The notes: generated by a model not told the origin, from the letters alone. Numbered from the stretch's first letter, positions 12,701 to 24,465 are shown. The stretch: DNA of 64,000 nucleotides from Jacaranda mimosifolia (GCA_018894105.1 CM032123.1:6325001-6389000); one strand, 5' to 3'. Made by a program: numbers and translations.

Positions 12701-12931
12701 CATTTTAATTAGGTTCAATTTAGCCACTAATTCATATTGGTCCCCACACTGGTCCACTTAACTAGTAAAAATTAAACATTGGCCCTCTAATTTTAAATAA
12801 TGGTGTAATTTAGTCTTTTATATTTACATTTTAACCCAAAAGACTTAAAAAAATTAAATAAAATTAGATAAAATTTGGCAAAATAATACTTAAATAAAAT
12901 ATCCTATTAATGCATTTCTAGGGGTGTTACA
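9768..12931 (-). mobile_element. Solo LTR, TGTAACACC-type retrotransposon, copy B
   Basis: On the minus strand it starts TGTAACACCCCTAGAAATGC at 12931 and ends GAGTAGGGTGCTACA at 9768, an LTR of 3164 bp. Flanking 5-bp sequences are CTCAA (9763-9767) and CTCAC (12932-12936), a TSD with one mismatch. Both flanks align to a single continuous stretch of family N at 15840-15850, so the whole insertion is one LTR with no internal region. This is the product expected from LTR-LTR recombination. The centre (about 12060-12700) is GC-richer; a 129-codon minus ORF there shows no recognised domain. It shares LTR ends with copies A, C and D. Confidence 0.82.
11080..11390 (+). repeat. 70-bp minisatellite inside solo LTR B (5 copies)
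   Basis: The phrase GGAACCTCACAGGGTTCAA recurs at 11090, 11160, 11230, 11300 and 11367, giving 70-, 70-, 70- and 67-base spacing. Each unit also carries AACAAATAACGATAC and GATAAGCAAGACA. A looser GGGTTCAA/TCAATCGA series may extend the array upstream to about 11000. Confidence 0.9.
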
Positions 12932-13050
12932 CTCACTTTACAAGAATCTAAGAAACATAGAATTTAAAAAAAAAAAATTATAATTGATCTTAGAAACCTA
13001 TTTATATTATAAAATTAATTGATATCACTGCATGTGGCCATTAGTATACA
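12932..13050 (+). repeat. Repeat family N, copy 1, right part
   Basis: CTCACTTTACAAGAATCT and the following AATTGATCTTAGAAACC resume the alignment with the reverse complement of 15760-15850 (CTCATTTTAAGGAATCT, AATTGATTTTAAAAACCC) exactly where the left part stopped. This confirms that the LTR between them is an insertion. Confidence 0.7.
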
Positions 13051-13326
13051 TCTTAGACAAGATAAAAGAAACAGTCAACACATTGGGGTAACAACTTCCT
13101 TGTTTGCAAACTCCAAATCCAAATAATATGTTCCCTATAATAAATTCTAAATTTCATTTTTGAAAAAATTCTCTATAATTTATATATTTACTTTTATTTT
13201 TTCATTTCCTTTATGAAAGGGGCCAAACATTTAAACAAAATAAAGCAACTAAAATAATGTCTTATTCATATAAAAAGAGTAGTTCAATTGTTTTATCATA
13301 AAAGGCCCTCAATAATTTAATTCAAT

Positions 13327-13548
13327 GGTAAATCATATAATTAGTCCCTAAAGTTTTACTCTAAAATCACTTTAGTCTTCAATTTTCAAAAGTTCGTCTT
13401 TTAGTCCCTAACGTTAATATATCATTTCAATCTAGTCCATAGAACCATTTTCTGGCGGTATTTGAGCGAAAAATTGATAAATTTGACATTTTTAAGGGCA
13501 AAATCATCAATTTAAAGTTTTATGTTCCACTTTAGTCCCAATTTAAGG
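13327..13548 (+). repeat. Left TIR of the Mutator-like element
   Basis: Pairs with 14632-14845. Shared blocks include AATTAGTCCCTAAA, AAAATCACTTTAG, TTCAAAAGTTC.TCTTTTAGTCCCT, ACGTTAATATAT, GAAAAATTG and AAGGGCAAAAT.ATCAATTTAA. Confidence 0.85.
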
Positions 13549-14631
13549 TTTCATGTTCCAATTTAGTCCCAAATGTTACTTTATCTTTTTCTTTTTTTTT
13601 CTATGCCAATAGCTACATTTCTTAATATATTTGATAATTGCTTAATGAAAGTACTAAAATACTTTTTAATCGGCAGAAATTGTGCCACATTCATTGATAT
13701 TCATCCGAGTTATATATTAAATCTACAAACATTACTCTTTGCTAAGGTCATACTACCCCAGGACACACATGTATTTTTGTGTTTAATTGCTGGTTCAATC
13801 AATCTAAAATACATAATTAATTGATTTAATGCCACAAATATTCATTCTCTCATAGATATTCATTCTCTTGGAGTGATTGAACAAATGTTTCAAAAACAGT
13901 TTGAATGAATTATTGATGTGAATAACAATAGCGACAGTGAAGGTGTAGCTGTGGTAGCTTAGAAAACAGCAGCCATAGTTGTTGTTTTTCAAGGTGGCGT
14001 GGCGACCATGGCTGTCATAACCCCATCCGCACAGACAGCAACCACATAGCTAGGTGGGGGTGGGGTTGGCAAAAGTACGGTGTATAGAGTGTGGGTTTGC
14101 TGGGGGTGGCTGCCATTGTCAACCACCATAGGGTGGGAGTCGGGCAACTGGGGGTTGCAGAGGATACAGGGGGTGGGATTATTATATAAATATAATTATA
14201 TAGTGTATTTATATATTCATATTTATTTATTAATGTATATTATATACAAATATATAATATATTCTAAATTTATAATATGTACAAAAATAAAAAATAAAAA
14301 GTAAAATAAATTAGAAATAAAAAAACAAAAGCTAAAAATAATTTTTAAATTTAGAGGGGATGAAAAAAGATACATGAAAATATACTTAAAAAATAATTAA
14401 AATAATTTGAAAATATAAGAAATAATTAAGGGTAATATAGTCTTTATATATTAAAATTAGAATTAAATTGAAGCAAATGTGGAGTGGGAGGCGGTGTGCA
14501 TAATCGTCAAAACAAGAGATTTTTTGCCTATTTTTTCATAAGTATTTTTTTTTTTTTTTTGCCCTTTTCCATTTCCATAGGGGGTAAAATGCAATTTTTC
14601 CCAAAAAAAAAAAATAAAAATTATATAGTAA

Positions 14632-14845
14632 CTAAAGTGGAACATAAGAACTTAAATTGATAATTTTGCCCTTAAAATGTCAAACTTGAACAATTTTTCG
14701 GTCAAATAATACAGCTGGAAAGTGGTTTTGAGGGTTAGAATGAAACAATATATTAACGTCAGGGACTAAAAGATGAACTTTTGAAGATTGAAGCCTAAAG
14801 TGATTTTTAAAGCAAAATTTTAGGGACTAATTATGTAATATACCC
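14632..14845 (-). repeat. Right TIR of the Mutator-like element
   Basis: Inverted partner of 13327-13548, with the same block order and scattered substitutions and small indels. Confidence 0.85.
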
Positions 14846-14919
14846 TTAATTCAATTAATCTTCTCATGCCCAAATACCAACAAATAAACCAATTATTAAT
14901 AAGAAAAAGAAAACAATAG

Positions 14920-15400
14920 CTATGTTTGGTTACATTATGCCAAAACAAAAAAAAAAATTAATTTAGGCAGAATGTAGCCCAACATGTGGGTTGATTTTTT
15001 GCCACAACTCCAAGTACTCGATCCCCAAAATACCCCTTCAAATTAATTGGCTTATTACTAAAAATCATATATACATACATATATATATTATACATATTTT
15101 ATTGTTATCCTTACAATTAATTCAATTTCATTTTCACCCCCAAAAAACCCAACAAAAAAGTATTGATTTGACCGTTACAGTAAAAAATCCAGAATATAAA
15201 TAAACACACCAAACCTCCCCAAAATAATTTTCTAACTACTCCCCAAACTATAAATAAAAATGCATCACAGTCCCCAACAAAACTTTCACATTTCCCAACC
15301 CCACTTTCAAAATTTATTCTCCCAAAATATATATCACAATCACATTCAAAATATAACCAGACGTTACCATTGTTTTTCTTCATAGACGTATATCAGAAAA
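14920..15400 (+). repeat. MITE-like repeat, family M (copy 2)
   Basis: Left end CTATGTTTGGTTACATT and right end AATATAACCAGACGTTACC form an imperfect inverted repeat. The interior shares ordered blocks with copies at 5683-6095 and 53690/62469: CAACAAAAAAGTATTGATTT, CTACTCCCCAAA, CTTTCACATTTCCCAA, ATTCTCCCAAAATAT. It has no coding content. Probable non-autonomous DNA transposon; superfamily not settled. Confidence 0.55.
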
Positions 15401-15589
15401 AAATAAAATAAAATTGTTGAATGCGAACCATAATGACAAAAAATCTTCAAGAAAATAATTAGACCCAATTCATAAATAGATGATTCCTATCTTAGTCAAG
15501 ATTTGACCAATTGAATAGATGCAGTAATCCTAGAAACTCAATATAACTCAAATTGTTTATTAGGTAAGAAATGTTAATATTTAAATGAA

Positions 15590-16140
15590 AAATAAAATTG
15601 GAGAACCTTTTTTGAAAAGTGAAATATAGTGTTTATGATAAAAAAAAAAAAAAAAAAATTGTCAAGATTTGAGAATTGCAAATAGAAAATTATTATCATG
15701 TGAGCTGCATGTTTCTTCAATCCCTCTAAAGGTGCAGACCAATGGCTATATGAGCTAACTCCATTGGATATTTCTAAGAAAGATGGGTTTTTAAAATCAA
15801 TTTTACATCTTTTTCTTTCAAATTTGGATATTTTAAGATTCCTTAAAATGAGGATCATTTTTATAAACTTATATAATTTGTGAGACTAAAATAACAACTT
15901 TATCAGTGATCTTTCCATCAAAACATGGTAACTAACGGCCATGCACGGTGCATGCAACCAACTCCATTAATTAATTTTGAATGGGAAAAGGGTTTTGAGA
16001 ATAATTTCATCATTTTTTTTTCAAATTTTAAAATATTTTTGAAATTCTTGTAAAGCAAAAGATCATTCTTACATGCCCCCTAGTTTGTGGGACTAAAAAT
16101 GCAACTCTGCCTACTATTTCCTTTCCATGCTATGTTAGTC
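15590..16140 (-). repeat. Repeat family N, copy 2 (uninterrupted)
   Basis: Read on the minus strand, this copy contains the modules GTTGCATTTTTAGTCCCACA, AAGAATTTCAAAAATAT, then GTTATTTTAGTCTCACA and AATGATCCTCATTTTAAGGA. That is the same order as 9490-9767 plus 12932-13050, but with no LTR between GATCCTCA and TTTTAAG. It therefore shows the pre-insertion state of copy 1. A poly-T/A tract occurs near 15640. Confidence 0.7.
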
Positions 16141-16298
16141 TTCGTAGCTATCTTACAGGTTTTAACGTCTGGTATCCAGTAAGAATCCTAGAGTATATGG
16201 GGCATGTAAATTGATTAGATTATTTATATCCATTTATGAATTATGAAAGGAGAAACTCTATAGGGCTTATACATTATTGAAGACCTATTCTACTGTAA

Positions 16299-16400
16299 AG
16301 GTCGATAAGATGAATATATTGTCGAAGCCTAAGTAGAATTATTTTTCTCAGGTCGATAAGATGAATATATTGTTCAAACTTAAGTCGAATTATTTTTGAG
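16299..16400 (+). repeat. 51-bp direct tandem duplication
   Basis: GGTCGATAAGATGAATATAT followed by TAAGT.GAATTATTTTT occurs at 16300 and again at 16351, with a few differences between copies. Confidence 0.75.
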
Positions 16401-16703
16401 AAAATGTTGCATGTCTTTTAAGGTATTGCAGAATTGTCTACAGTTATTGTTTGCTTAACAGATTTACTTAAAGTTTAAACAAAATTCGATTTAATTTGAA
16501 TTTGTTTCAATTTGGAAAAATGGAATTTATTTTTTATAATGATTGATCTTTACTTGTTTCAATTTGGACCATAAAATCATTACTCATTGTTTTAATCTAG
16601 TGTATTACATTAAAAATCTTAGACTTTCCTTGATAAATATTTTATATATATCAAAAGACTCTTTATTAAAGAATACGCTTCCCTATAATATCATAATATT
16701 CGA

Positions 16704-17720
16704 CACTACAAGAAAAAATGATTTTAGCAATCATTCTTGGTAGTCGCTAAAAGTAAAAAAATGGTTGCTAAAACCTACAGCAACCAAAATAAGATTGGTC
16801 ACAAGTGGTCACAACAAAGTAGCCACTAAAAGTGCCCAGTGACGAGTTATTAATTTGGACACTGAAAATATATGTTTTGCAACCATTCAAAATTGTTCAC
16901 TAAAAATGAAACAATTAGCAACAAAATTTTCACTTGCTAAAGTCGTGGTCATTGTAGCATTAATGTGGTTGTTATAATTGCATATATAGTGACCACATCA
17001 TTTTGGTTGATAATAGATTGCATTTTAGCAACCAACTTATTGGTCGTAATAATTTTTAAATGGCTACAAATAGTTGTCTTATTTAATATGTTTTAGTGAC
17101 CACATTGCGACGATAAAGTTTTTATTGCTAAATAATATCTTTTATAAACAAAATAATTGTTTGTTGTAATGTGGTTGGTAATAAATTGCCTTTTAGCAAT
17201 CAAATTATTGGTCGTAATAATTTTTAAATGGTTGCAATAATTGTCCTATTTTAGCAATCACATTGCGGCGATAAAACTTTTATTGTTGAAGAATACCTTT
17301 TAGGAACTAAATAGTTGATTGCAGTTATTTGGTTGGTTATTGCCTTTTAGCAATCAAATTATTGATCGTAACAATTTTTAAATGGCTGCATTAATTGTCC
17401 TGTTTTAGCAGAGACAGTGCGGCGACAAAGCTTTATTGCTAAACAATATCTTTTAGGAACAAAATAATTGCTTGCTATTAATTTTAATATTATGGCAAAT
17501 CTTATTGCATTTTATATGATTTATCAACCAAAAATTAGCTATTGGCTACTGATTTGTACATGTTAGTAACCAAATAATGACTACAAAAACAATTTGAATT
17601 GGCTATTGCATGTACATATTAGTATTCAAATAGTGCTTGCAGAATCAATTTGAATTGATTGATAATGTTTATAATAGGTTCGATATATATTAGAAGCCAA
17701 TAGGGGGATTACAAATAAAG
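16704..17720 (+). mobile_element. CACTA element left terminus with subterminal repeats (element 2)
   Basis: CACTACAAGAAAAAATG at 16704 is a canonical CACTA (En/Spm) TIR. It is followed by many copies of TTTTAGCAACCA/TAGCAATC-type motifs in both orientations, the subterminal repeats bound by CACTA transposases. The likely 3-bp TSD base triplet is CGA (16701-16703). The right terminus was not found. Similar motifs (ATTTTTAAATGGTTACTAA, GGTTGCAAAGCA, ATGATTGCTAAAA) reappear near 27380-27500 and may be its decayed right end. That would make it an element of about 10.8 kb full of later insertions. Confidence 0.72.
17030..17500 (+). repeat. About 155-bp tandem repeat in CACTA 2 (3 copies)
   Basis: Units begin TTTTAGCAATCAAATTATTG at 17033, 17191 and 17345. 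Each contains GTCGTAATAATTTTTAAATGG, a CATTGCGGCGATAAAG block and CTTTTAGGAACAAAATA. Confidence 0.85.
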
Positions 17721-17759
17721 AGTATTTGTGCAAAATAAAAATGAGGAAGTACTTACTTC

Positions 17760-20700
17760 CCTTACAACATTTTTAAATTAAAGGAACTTATCCCAAATAT
17801 CCCCTAAAAGAAAATAAAATAACGAGAGAGAGAAAATAAAAATCATCAAGTGATCATCTACTCAAGCAATCGCAATTGACACTAAGGGCCAAATTCAAGT
17901 CTTCTATCCAGCAAGAAACTATTTTCGGTCAAACAATTGAGCTTCCAAAAAGGCCAAGGATCAACTCCTTATAGCATAACTGTTGCATATAACCTGTTGC
18001 AGCTCCTAATTCAGCAAGGGTTCGAGTTCCAGTGAATGCAAATCTCCAATTTTAGGCCACCAATTTGAGAGACAGAATAGCTTTCGAATCCCAATCGTGG
18101 CCGCCTATTTCATCACCAAGGTACAGTATTCAAATCCCCATTTCAGCGATTAAAACAAGGAAAATAAAGCCTCTAAAAGAACCATGATCGAGACCCACTG
18201 GCACTAGAATAAAGAACCACACACAGAGTCAGTTTCAAGTCCCAATTGAAGCAAGAAAAACACATGGAACAAAAGCACAGTGCAGCAGATTTGTCCTTGT
18301 TGAAGAAGCAGGGGAGGAATCCTCACTCAAGCAGATTTTTAGCAAAATCTTGGTATGTTATCAGCCCCAATTCAAAGAAAATGCAACCAAATCCCAACTG
18401 ATTCGACCCAGCTGATGCAACTTAGGTAGCTCAAATCCTGCAAAATGTAGGGACAAAGAATCTGCAGCAACAAAACTCAAGCTGTACAGTCTGTTCTGAA
18501 AAGAATTTCCATACAATGCCCTCATGCTGAACAGAATTCCACTCTGACCAATTCAATAACTTCCCAAAATCACTGAGCAACATGAGAGGTTCTGGACTTC
18601 TGGTCATTCAAAACATCCAAAAATCTAGGCATAGCTTTCAAGCATTCCAGCAGAGTTCCCTTTACAAACTGACTCACACAACTTAACCCTTAGTTAATGA
18701 AAGATTGAGTCTTCTTCCGGCAAAACTGAAATAAATAAGTCAGAAATAAGATGCCCAACACAGAACCATTCAGAACATATGTAACAAGATTCACCAAAGT
18801 TCAGATCAATAAAAGAGCTGGTAGCACAAAAAAGCGCCATCCAGTGAACAGCAGCAAGTATGCACACATTGAAGCAATAGAATCCAACATTCTGAAGCAA
18901 CTCTTAGTATCACAACTCTCTTACTTGGTAATTTTAATGAAGCCTCAGAAGCACCTCTACTGGAGTTCACTATCGATTACATTCAGCATGTCACCATCTT
19001 ATTTTCCTCAAACTCATCCGCTCATTTCATGAAATGAGTAAAATCTCCCTTGCAGTCCTATTTTATTTTAAATGCCTAACATCTAGTAAGTGTGAGAGAA
19101 AAGTTGAAAGATATGTAAATTAGTACAGAAAGAATTCCATTTATTAACAAAATGATGGAATTGCATAAAGAACTAGAATATTACTTGCAGTAGAAATGTA
19201 TCACTCTCATCTTTTGACGATGAACAAGGCCTTGGGTAGCTGCAAATGAAGTAGCTAGTGGATAGCTTCATATGATATTTTATCAGCCCTGAAGATAAGC
19301 CATTAAAGAGTGAACTTTTTGGTGCTCAAAATCTGTTCTCTTTTTACTTTTATGTTGTCACATATATAATGCTTGTGTGCTGATGCTTTTTCTAAGCAAT
19401 ATATTAGGCAAAATGTGAGAGCTAATTTAGCAAAAAAAGTTGTTACCTTGCTTTACCTTTGGCATCAGTAGGAGGGCGAAAAGATAACATGAATGGCTAT
19501 TTTGACCACTCAAAATCATCCCGTTCAGTTGTTCTTCCGCCATAATGAAACAAAAAGATGGTAAAATTCTCTGAAAACTACACAAGGATATACTTAATGA
19601 CAGATAGAAAGGGACTGGGGCCTAAGGAGAAGCATTGGATGGATACTGACCTTTCTCACTGCAGCATCCACCTACTCAAAATTCTCGCAGATTTGCTTAA
19701 CTAATATTATTGTTCTATGGTCAAGTTTTTATGAGTAAACTTTTTATCCAGTATTCATGAGATTAATTTAAAACCTTTATCTCTCCCCCACCCAAAATAA
19801 ACACACACACACACACACACACACACAGATTGTCCATGCTGTGCTCTATATAAAATAAGTGAAACATTCAAACCACCTCGGAACACCCTACTTCAGTAGC
19901 TGATTTCCATGTTTTAATTTGGCAACTCATTGAGAAGTTGTATGCCTTCTATCAAACTATATTTCTAGTGCAATGTACAAAATCAAACAACTTAGATTTT
20001 ACAGTTTCTCTAATCACACAACCACAATGGACATCTCCATTCAAGAACTTGCACTGTGATGAATTATCACTACAGACAGAAAAATTTACCTGAAGAAAGC
20101 TATTTCTCTGTGTAAGTGTCAGTCAAGTCATAGAGACTATCCCACAATTTTATAAGATATTGATTGAGAATATTATACAACCCCTGCAAAAGTAACAAGT
20201 ATAATTAATTATTAAGATAAATATAACTAAAACTCATATATTCTCTCTTCTATGCCAAAACATTTGGTCATAGTATACAGAAATTCCTCAATCAAGCAAG
20301 CCTGTGTGAATTTGTCTGAGGATTTGGAAGAAGATTAGGAAAGCAGGTTTTATGTTTTATCCGCATTCAAATTCTTGAGTCTGTTACAAATATATATGCC
20401 TGACATCTAATAAGTCTGTTACAGATGTTTGTTCTCCTGTGATGCCTTGGATATTTTTTGTCTCCTTCCCAAATATATGGTTATTGAATGAGAGATGTAG
20501 AAAAATCTTACATAGCTAAATGTGCTTATGTATTGATAGCTCATGATGAACTAAAGTAGTTTAATGCTGAACATCTAATTATGTCTTCTTTGGTCATGTG
20601 TAGATAAAGAGGGAGATCAAAATACTACAGAACCTCTGGGAAACCCAATGTCGTCAAACTCCTATACATCATTAGAGATCAGCACTCGAATCATGACTTA

Positions 20701-21043
20701 CTTGAGTTAAAAAAATAAAAATAAAAAAAATTCAGCCCTCACTTGAATTAAAAGAATTCCGATAAAGATGAAAACAAACAATCTAACCAATAATCAATAT
20801 AGGCAAAATTGAAAAAAACTTCAATCAAGAAAGAAAAGTTAACCCAGCTAGATTACCTTTTCTTCGGCAAAATCCGTAAATTGCAATCATTATTTTCTCT
20901 GCTAGCAAGCCCTAATGCTATAAACACCTCAGATTGATGAAGGAGAAAGAGGAATGAGGGATGAAGGTTTTCCAATTAGAGAAAAAGGTATTCGGATTGA
21001 GGGAAAAGAAGTATCCAGATTAGCAATTTTCTACACCATAGGG
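17760..21043. other. Unrecognised, transcript-like interior of CACTA 2
   Basis: This 3.3-kb stretch is less AT-rich than its surroundings and reads like UTR or intron sequence. It has several splice-like junctions, for example ACCAAG|GTACAG near 18120 (plus) and, on the minus strand, an ATG followed by 11 codons and AAAG|GTAATC near 20855-20905. No frame longer than about 90 codons and no known domain was recognised. By analogy with CACTA 1 it may be captured host gene sequence, but I cannot name a source. Confidence 0.3.
19799..19829 (+). repeat. (AC)n microsatellite
   Basis: About 15 uninterrupted AC units. Confidence 0.95.
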
Positions 21044-21649
21044 TAGGGGTGTAAAATGAGTTGAGCCGGCTCACGAGCTTTGTGCGCTGATTCGATTATA
21101 GCTCGACTCAAGTTTGACTGTTTGAATTTTAACATGAGCCGAGCTCGAGCTCTATTTTAGTTGTTCGAAAGCTCATGAGCTTTTTTTTATTTTTAAATAT
21201 TTTTTATATATTAATTAAACAATTAATATATATTAATAATTTACTTTCTTTTTCTAATTTTAAATATTTATTATATATTAATTAATATGTATTAATAATT
21301 TACTTTTTTTCTAATTTTAAATACTTATTATATATGATTAAATAATTATAATAAATTAATAAATTAATATTTTATCAATAATTATAATATATTATAATTT
21401 AAATCATTATAGTAATTATTATAATATATATTATAATTTAATATATATTTTATTTATAATTATTATTTTAATATTTATTAATTATTATTAAATAATTATT
21501 ATATATTAATAATTTAATATTTTTATTTAATTTAAAATTTTCTGGTGAGCCGGCTCGAGCTCGAGCTCAACAAACTGGGCTCGAGCTCGAACCTGCAGTT
21601 TTTGTCAAGCTCGACTCGAGCTCGATTCATTTACACCCCTACCATAGGG
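21036..21649. mobile_element. hAT-type non-autonomous element with 8-bp TSD
   Basis: The element body is 21044-21641 (598 bp), starting TAGGGGTGTAAAATGAG and ending CATTTACACCCCTA, so the TIR is TAGGGGTGTAAA. A perfect 8-bp TSD, CCATAGGG, flanks it at 21036-21043 and 21642-21649, as expected for hAT. The ends are rich in GAGCTCGAGC-type sequence and the centre (21185-21540) is almost pure AT. There is no transposase. It landed at the left end of the Harbinger-like element that follows. Confidence 0.92.
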
Positions 21650-22249
21650 GCTAATTTGTTTGGAATGATAAGATGAGATAAAGTGTTTTTATTCCGCCCT
21701 ATCATTCGTTTGGTTAGAGTGATAGTAAACATTTAAGCCCTCACGAATATTAAAAGTCCGTACTTATATGTGTAATTTCCATGATAAATTAACCTACCAC
21801 TCCCATGGGATTATTTATCCATAGATCTGCTCTTTGCGTTGAAATTATTTATTTACCCTTTAATTTTTAAAACTAATTTATCATAAAATACCCTTTTTTA
21901 TTATTCAAAATCTGTCTTATATTCTTATCTTCACCAAATCTCGTGTTTCTCAGTCTAGGACTCCAAGTTATTTCTTCTACAAACTCTGCGAGGTATTTCA
22001 ATTTTTTGTAAATGGGTTTTTGTAAATCTCAAACAAGGTATTACCTCATCTTTTCATTCAGAAAGTCTGATAAAATTTTGTCTTGGTTTTCCTATTCACG
22101 GCTTTGTACTAGTTGAACTGCACAACATAATCGGTAAACTCTCTTTGATTTTGGGGCTGCACTAGTATGTTAATTTGTGATTAATTCTTACTTTGTATCT
22201 TGGGTTATTTGGCTAATTTTTTGTTTACTTAATATTGCATCTGGACTTC

Positions 22250-22291
<42 letters not shown>

Positions 22292-22517
22292 AGAGGAAAA
22301 GAAATTATGAATTTTATATTTGAGTAAGGGACAAAAAGGTAATTTATTAGGCATAATCAAGATACTTTAATGTTGAACCAAACACAACAACTAACAATCA
22401 TATGTCCCCACATAAAAATAATCATGTAAACCAAACTATAGCACAATAATCAATAAACACAAATTATCACATGATAAATAATCATAAGATAATTTAAAAA
22501 TCGAACCAAACTAACCC
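21648..22517. mobile_element. PIF/Harbinger-like element, 870 bp
   Basis: Left end GGGCTAATTTGTTTGG and right end, on the minus strand, GGGTTAGTTTGGTTCG form imperfect TIRs of the GGG...TTTGGTT type. Each is flanked by the trinucleotide TAG, a possible 3-bp TSD. The interior contains GATAAGATGAGATAAAG and GGGATTATTTATCC segments common in this MITE type and a (AAT)n/(ATT)n palindrome, but no recognisable transposase. Confidence 0.6.
22251..22292. repeat. (AAT)n-(ATT)n palindromic microsatellite
   Basis: About seven AAT units run into about seven ATT units, giving a near-perfect hairpin-forming inverted repeat. Confidence 0.95.
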
Positions 22518-22603
22518 TAGGAGTCTTAACACTTGAAAATATAAACGCCTCCCTCCTTGATTTACTATTGCATAATTTGATTGGGTGTAAAAGGGAAAAA
22601 TAT

Positions 22604-22841
22604 TAAGGGCAAGTTTGGTTGGATTTTAAACTTATCTCATGATAATTTGTCTCATGAGAGGGTGGGATAATTTATCCCATGGGTGGAGGTGAGATTAATA
22701 ATACTACATGTTAAGTTTATATATATGGGTCCAATGATAAATAACGGGCCTGTGTATATACAATTCCACAAACCAAATATTGGATAGAAAAGGATTATTT
22801 TCTCTAATCCTATATAATCCCACCAACCAAACTTGCCCTAA
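22604..22841. mobile_element. Tourist-like MITE with TAA target-site duplication
   Basis: The body is 22607-22838 (232 bp) with perfect 16-bp TIRs, GGGCAAGTTTGGTTGG and CCAACCAAACTTGCCC. It is flanked on both sides by TAA, the PIF/Harbinger target. It contains inverted GGGATAA/TTATCCC segments inside the TIRs. There is no coding capacity. This is one of the cleanest element calls in the window. Confidence 0.93.
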
Positions 22842-23048
22842 AACAGAACGTTGTTTTTCTAATTGGGAAAAGAAAGAGATTATAATAAATTATTCATACT
22901 AAATAAATTTTTAATATATGTTTCCTTATATATACATTTTTTAAATATATGAAATTCTAATAATAAATTATTTTATTAAAATAATATATGTAATAAAATT
23001 GTAAGTTTTAATTGTTTAATTGTTATCAAACATATCCCAACAATAATA

Positions 23049-24465
23049 TGTATCATTAGAGCTGTCAACGGGTCAGATTTGGATCGGATATGCCACATTC
23101 GATTCCGAATCCAACCCGAAATTCTATAGGATCTTTGTAGTCAGTACCATATTCGGATCCAATAGATATCCAAAATCCGATAAAAAAAAACAACCCGATT
23201 TTTCCCCCTTTTAAATTTTATAAAATTATTGCATTTACAAAGTAAATTTATGTCATATTTGAATTTTTAACAACTTTTTATTATATATTAGTCCAAAAGT
23301 TAAATATTGAATACTAAATTCTTATTTCACATTATATTAATGTATAGATGAACTATTATATATTATTATCGGTATCCTCTTATTTTTGAAGTTAAAAACT
23401 CAATATTAATAGTATAATATAGATGTTAATATAGATATCAGGTCAATATAATATATAGATTTTATTTTAAAATCTTTATTAATATTATATGTAAGAGTAT
23501 TAATTAATTAAAAAATATCAAAGTTCGGATTCGGATTTTTAACGGATCGGATTGCTTAATTCCATATCTGATCCACTTATTTTGGATTACAAATATTTAT
23601 AATTGGATCTGATCTATCGAATATTTTAATCAAATAAAAATTCTAAAATTCAGATTGGATTCGGATTAAAATTCGATCCATTTAGGGCTGTCAACAGGTC
23701 GAATTTGGATTGAATATGCCATATCCAAATCCGAATGTAATTATCAAAATTCATATCCAAATTCAACTCGAAATCCTATAGGATATTTGTTAGTCAGCAG
23801 TCAGCACCATATCCGAATCCAATGAATATTTGAAATCCAATAACAAATCGACCCGATTTATTTTTTTTTCCGTAACTGAATTCGATGAATATCTGAAATC
23901 TGATAAAAAAATTCAATCCGATTTTTTTCTTTTGAATTTTATAAAGTATTGTATTTATAAAGTAAATTTATGTTATATTTGAATTTTTAATGATTTTTTA
24001 TTATATATTAGTCCAAAAGTTAAATATTGAATACTAAATTCCTATTTCACATTATATTAATGCATAGATGAACTATTATATGTTATTATATTTGATATTT
24101 TACCAGTATCCCTCTTATTTTTTAGGCTAAAGACTCAATATCAATAGTATAATATAGACGTCAATATAGATATTAGGTCAATATAATATATAAATTTTAT
24201 TTTAAATTTTTTATTAATATTATATATAAGAGTATTAATTTAATAAAAACATATTAAAGTTCATATTCGAATCTTTAACGGATTAGATTGTTTAATTCCA
24301 TATCTGATCAACTTATTTTGGATTACAAATATTTATAATTGAATTTGATCCATTGGATATTTTAATCGGATAAAAATCCTAAATTTTGAATCGGATTCAA
24401 ATTGGATTCGGATGAAAATTCGATCCATTGACAACCGTAAATCCATTGACACCCCTATGTATCAT
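23049..24465. mobile_element. Tandem dimer of a hAT-type MITE with a single 8-bp TSD
   Basis: Unit 1 (23057-23692) starts TAGAGCTGTCAACGGGTC. Unit 2 (23693-24457) starts TAGGGCTGTCAACAGGTC and ends CCATTGACACCCCTA. The two units share long near-identical blocks, for example TTATTATATATTAGTCCAAA and TTAAATATTGAATACTAAAT. The whole dimer, not each unit, is flanked by a perfect 8-bp direct repeat TGTATCAT at 23049-23056 and 24458-24465. Both units carry GGATTCGGAT-type sequence next to the ends. There is no transposase. Confidence 0.88.

Larger units (their letters stand above)
13317..14855. mobile_element. Mutator-like non-autonomous element with long TIRs and 10-bp TSD
   Basis: The element spans 13327-14845 (1519 bp). 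Its first about 220 bp (GGTAAATCATATAATTAGTC onward, to ATGTTCCACTTTAGT) are repeated in inverted orientation at its right end (GGGTATATTACATAATTAGT onward on the minus strand). It is flanked by a perfect direct repeat TTAATTCAAT at 13317-13326 and 14846-14855. TIRs of about 200 bp and a 9-11 bp TSD are characteristic of Mutator-like elements. The interior has no transposase. It contains a G-rich segment near 14050-14175 and AT-rich filler. TIR identity is moderate, so the insertion is not recent. Confidence 0.85.

Noticed and set aside
18010..18035. B-box-like GGTTCGAGTTCC as a second SINE
   Set aside because: No A box at the right distance, no TSD and no A-rich end.
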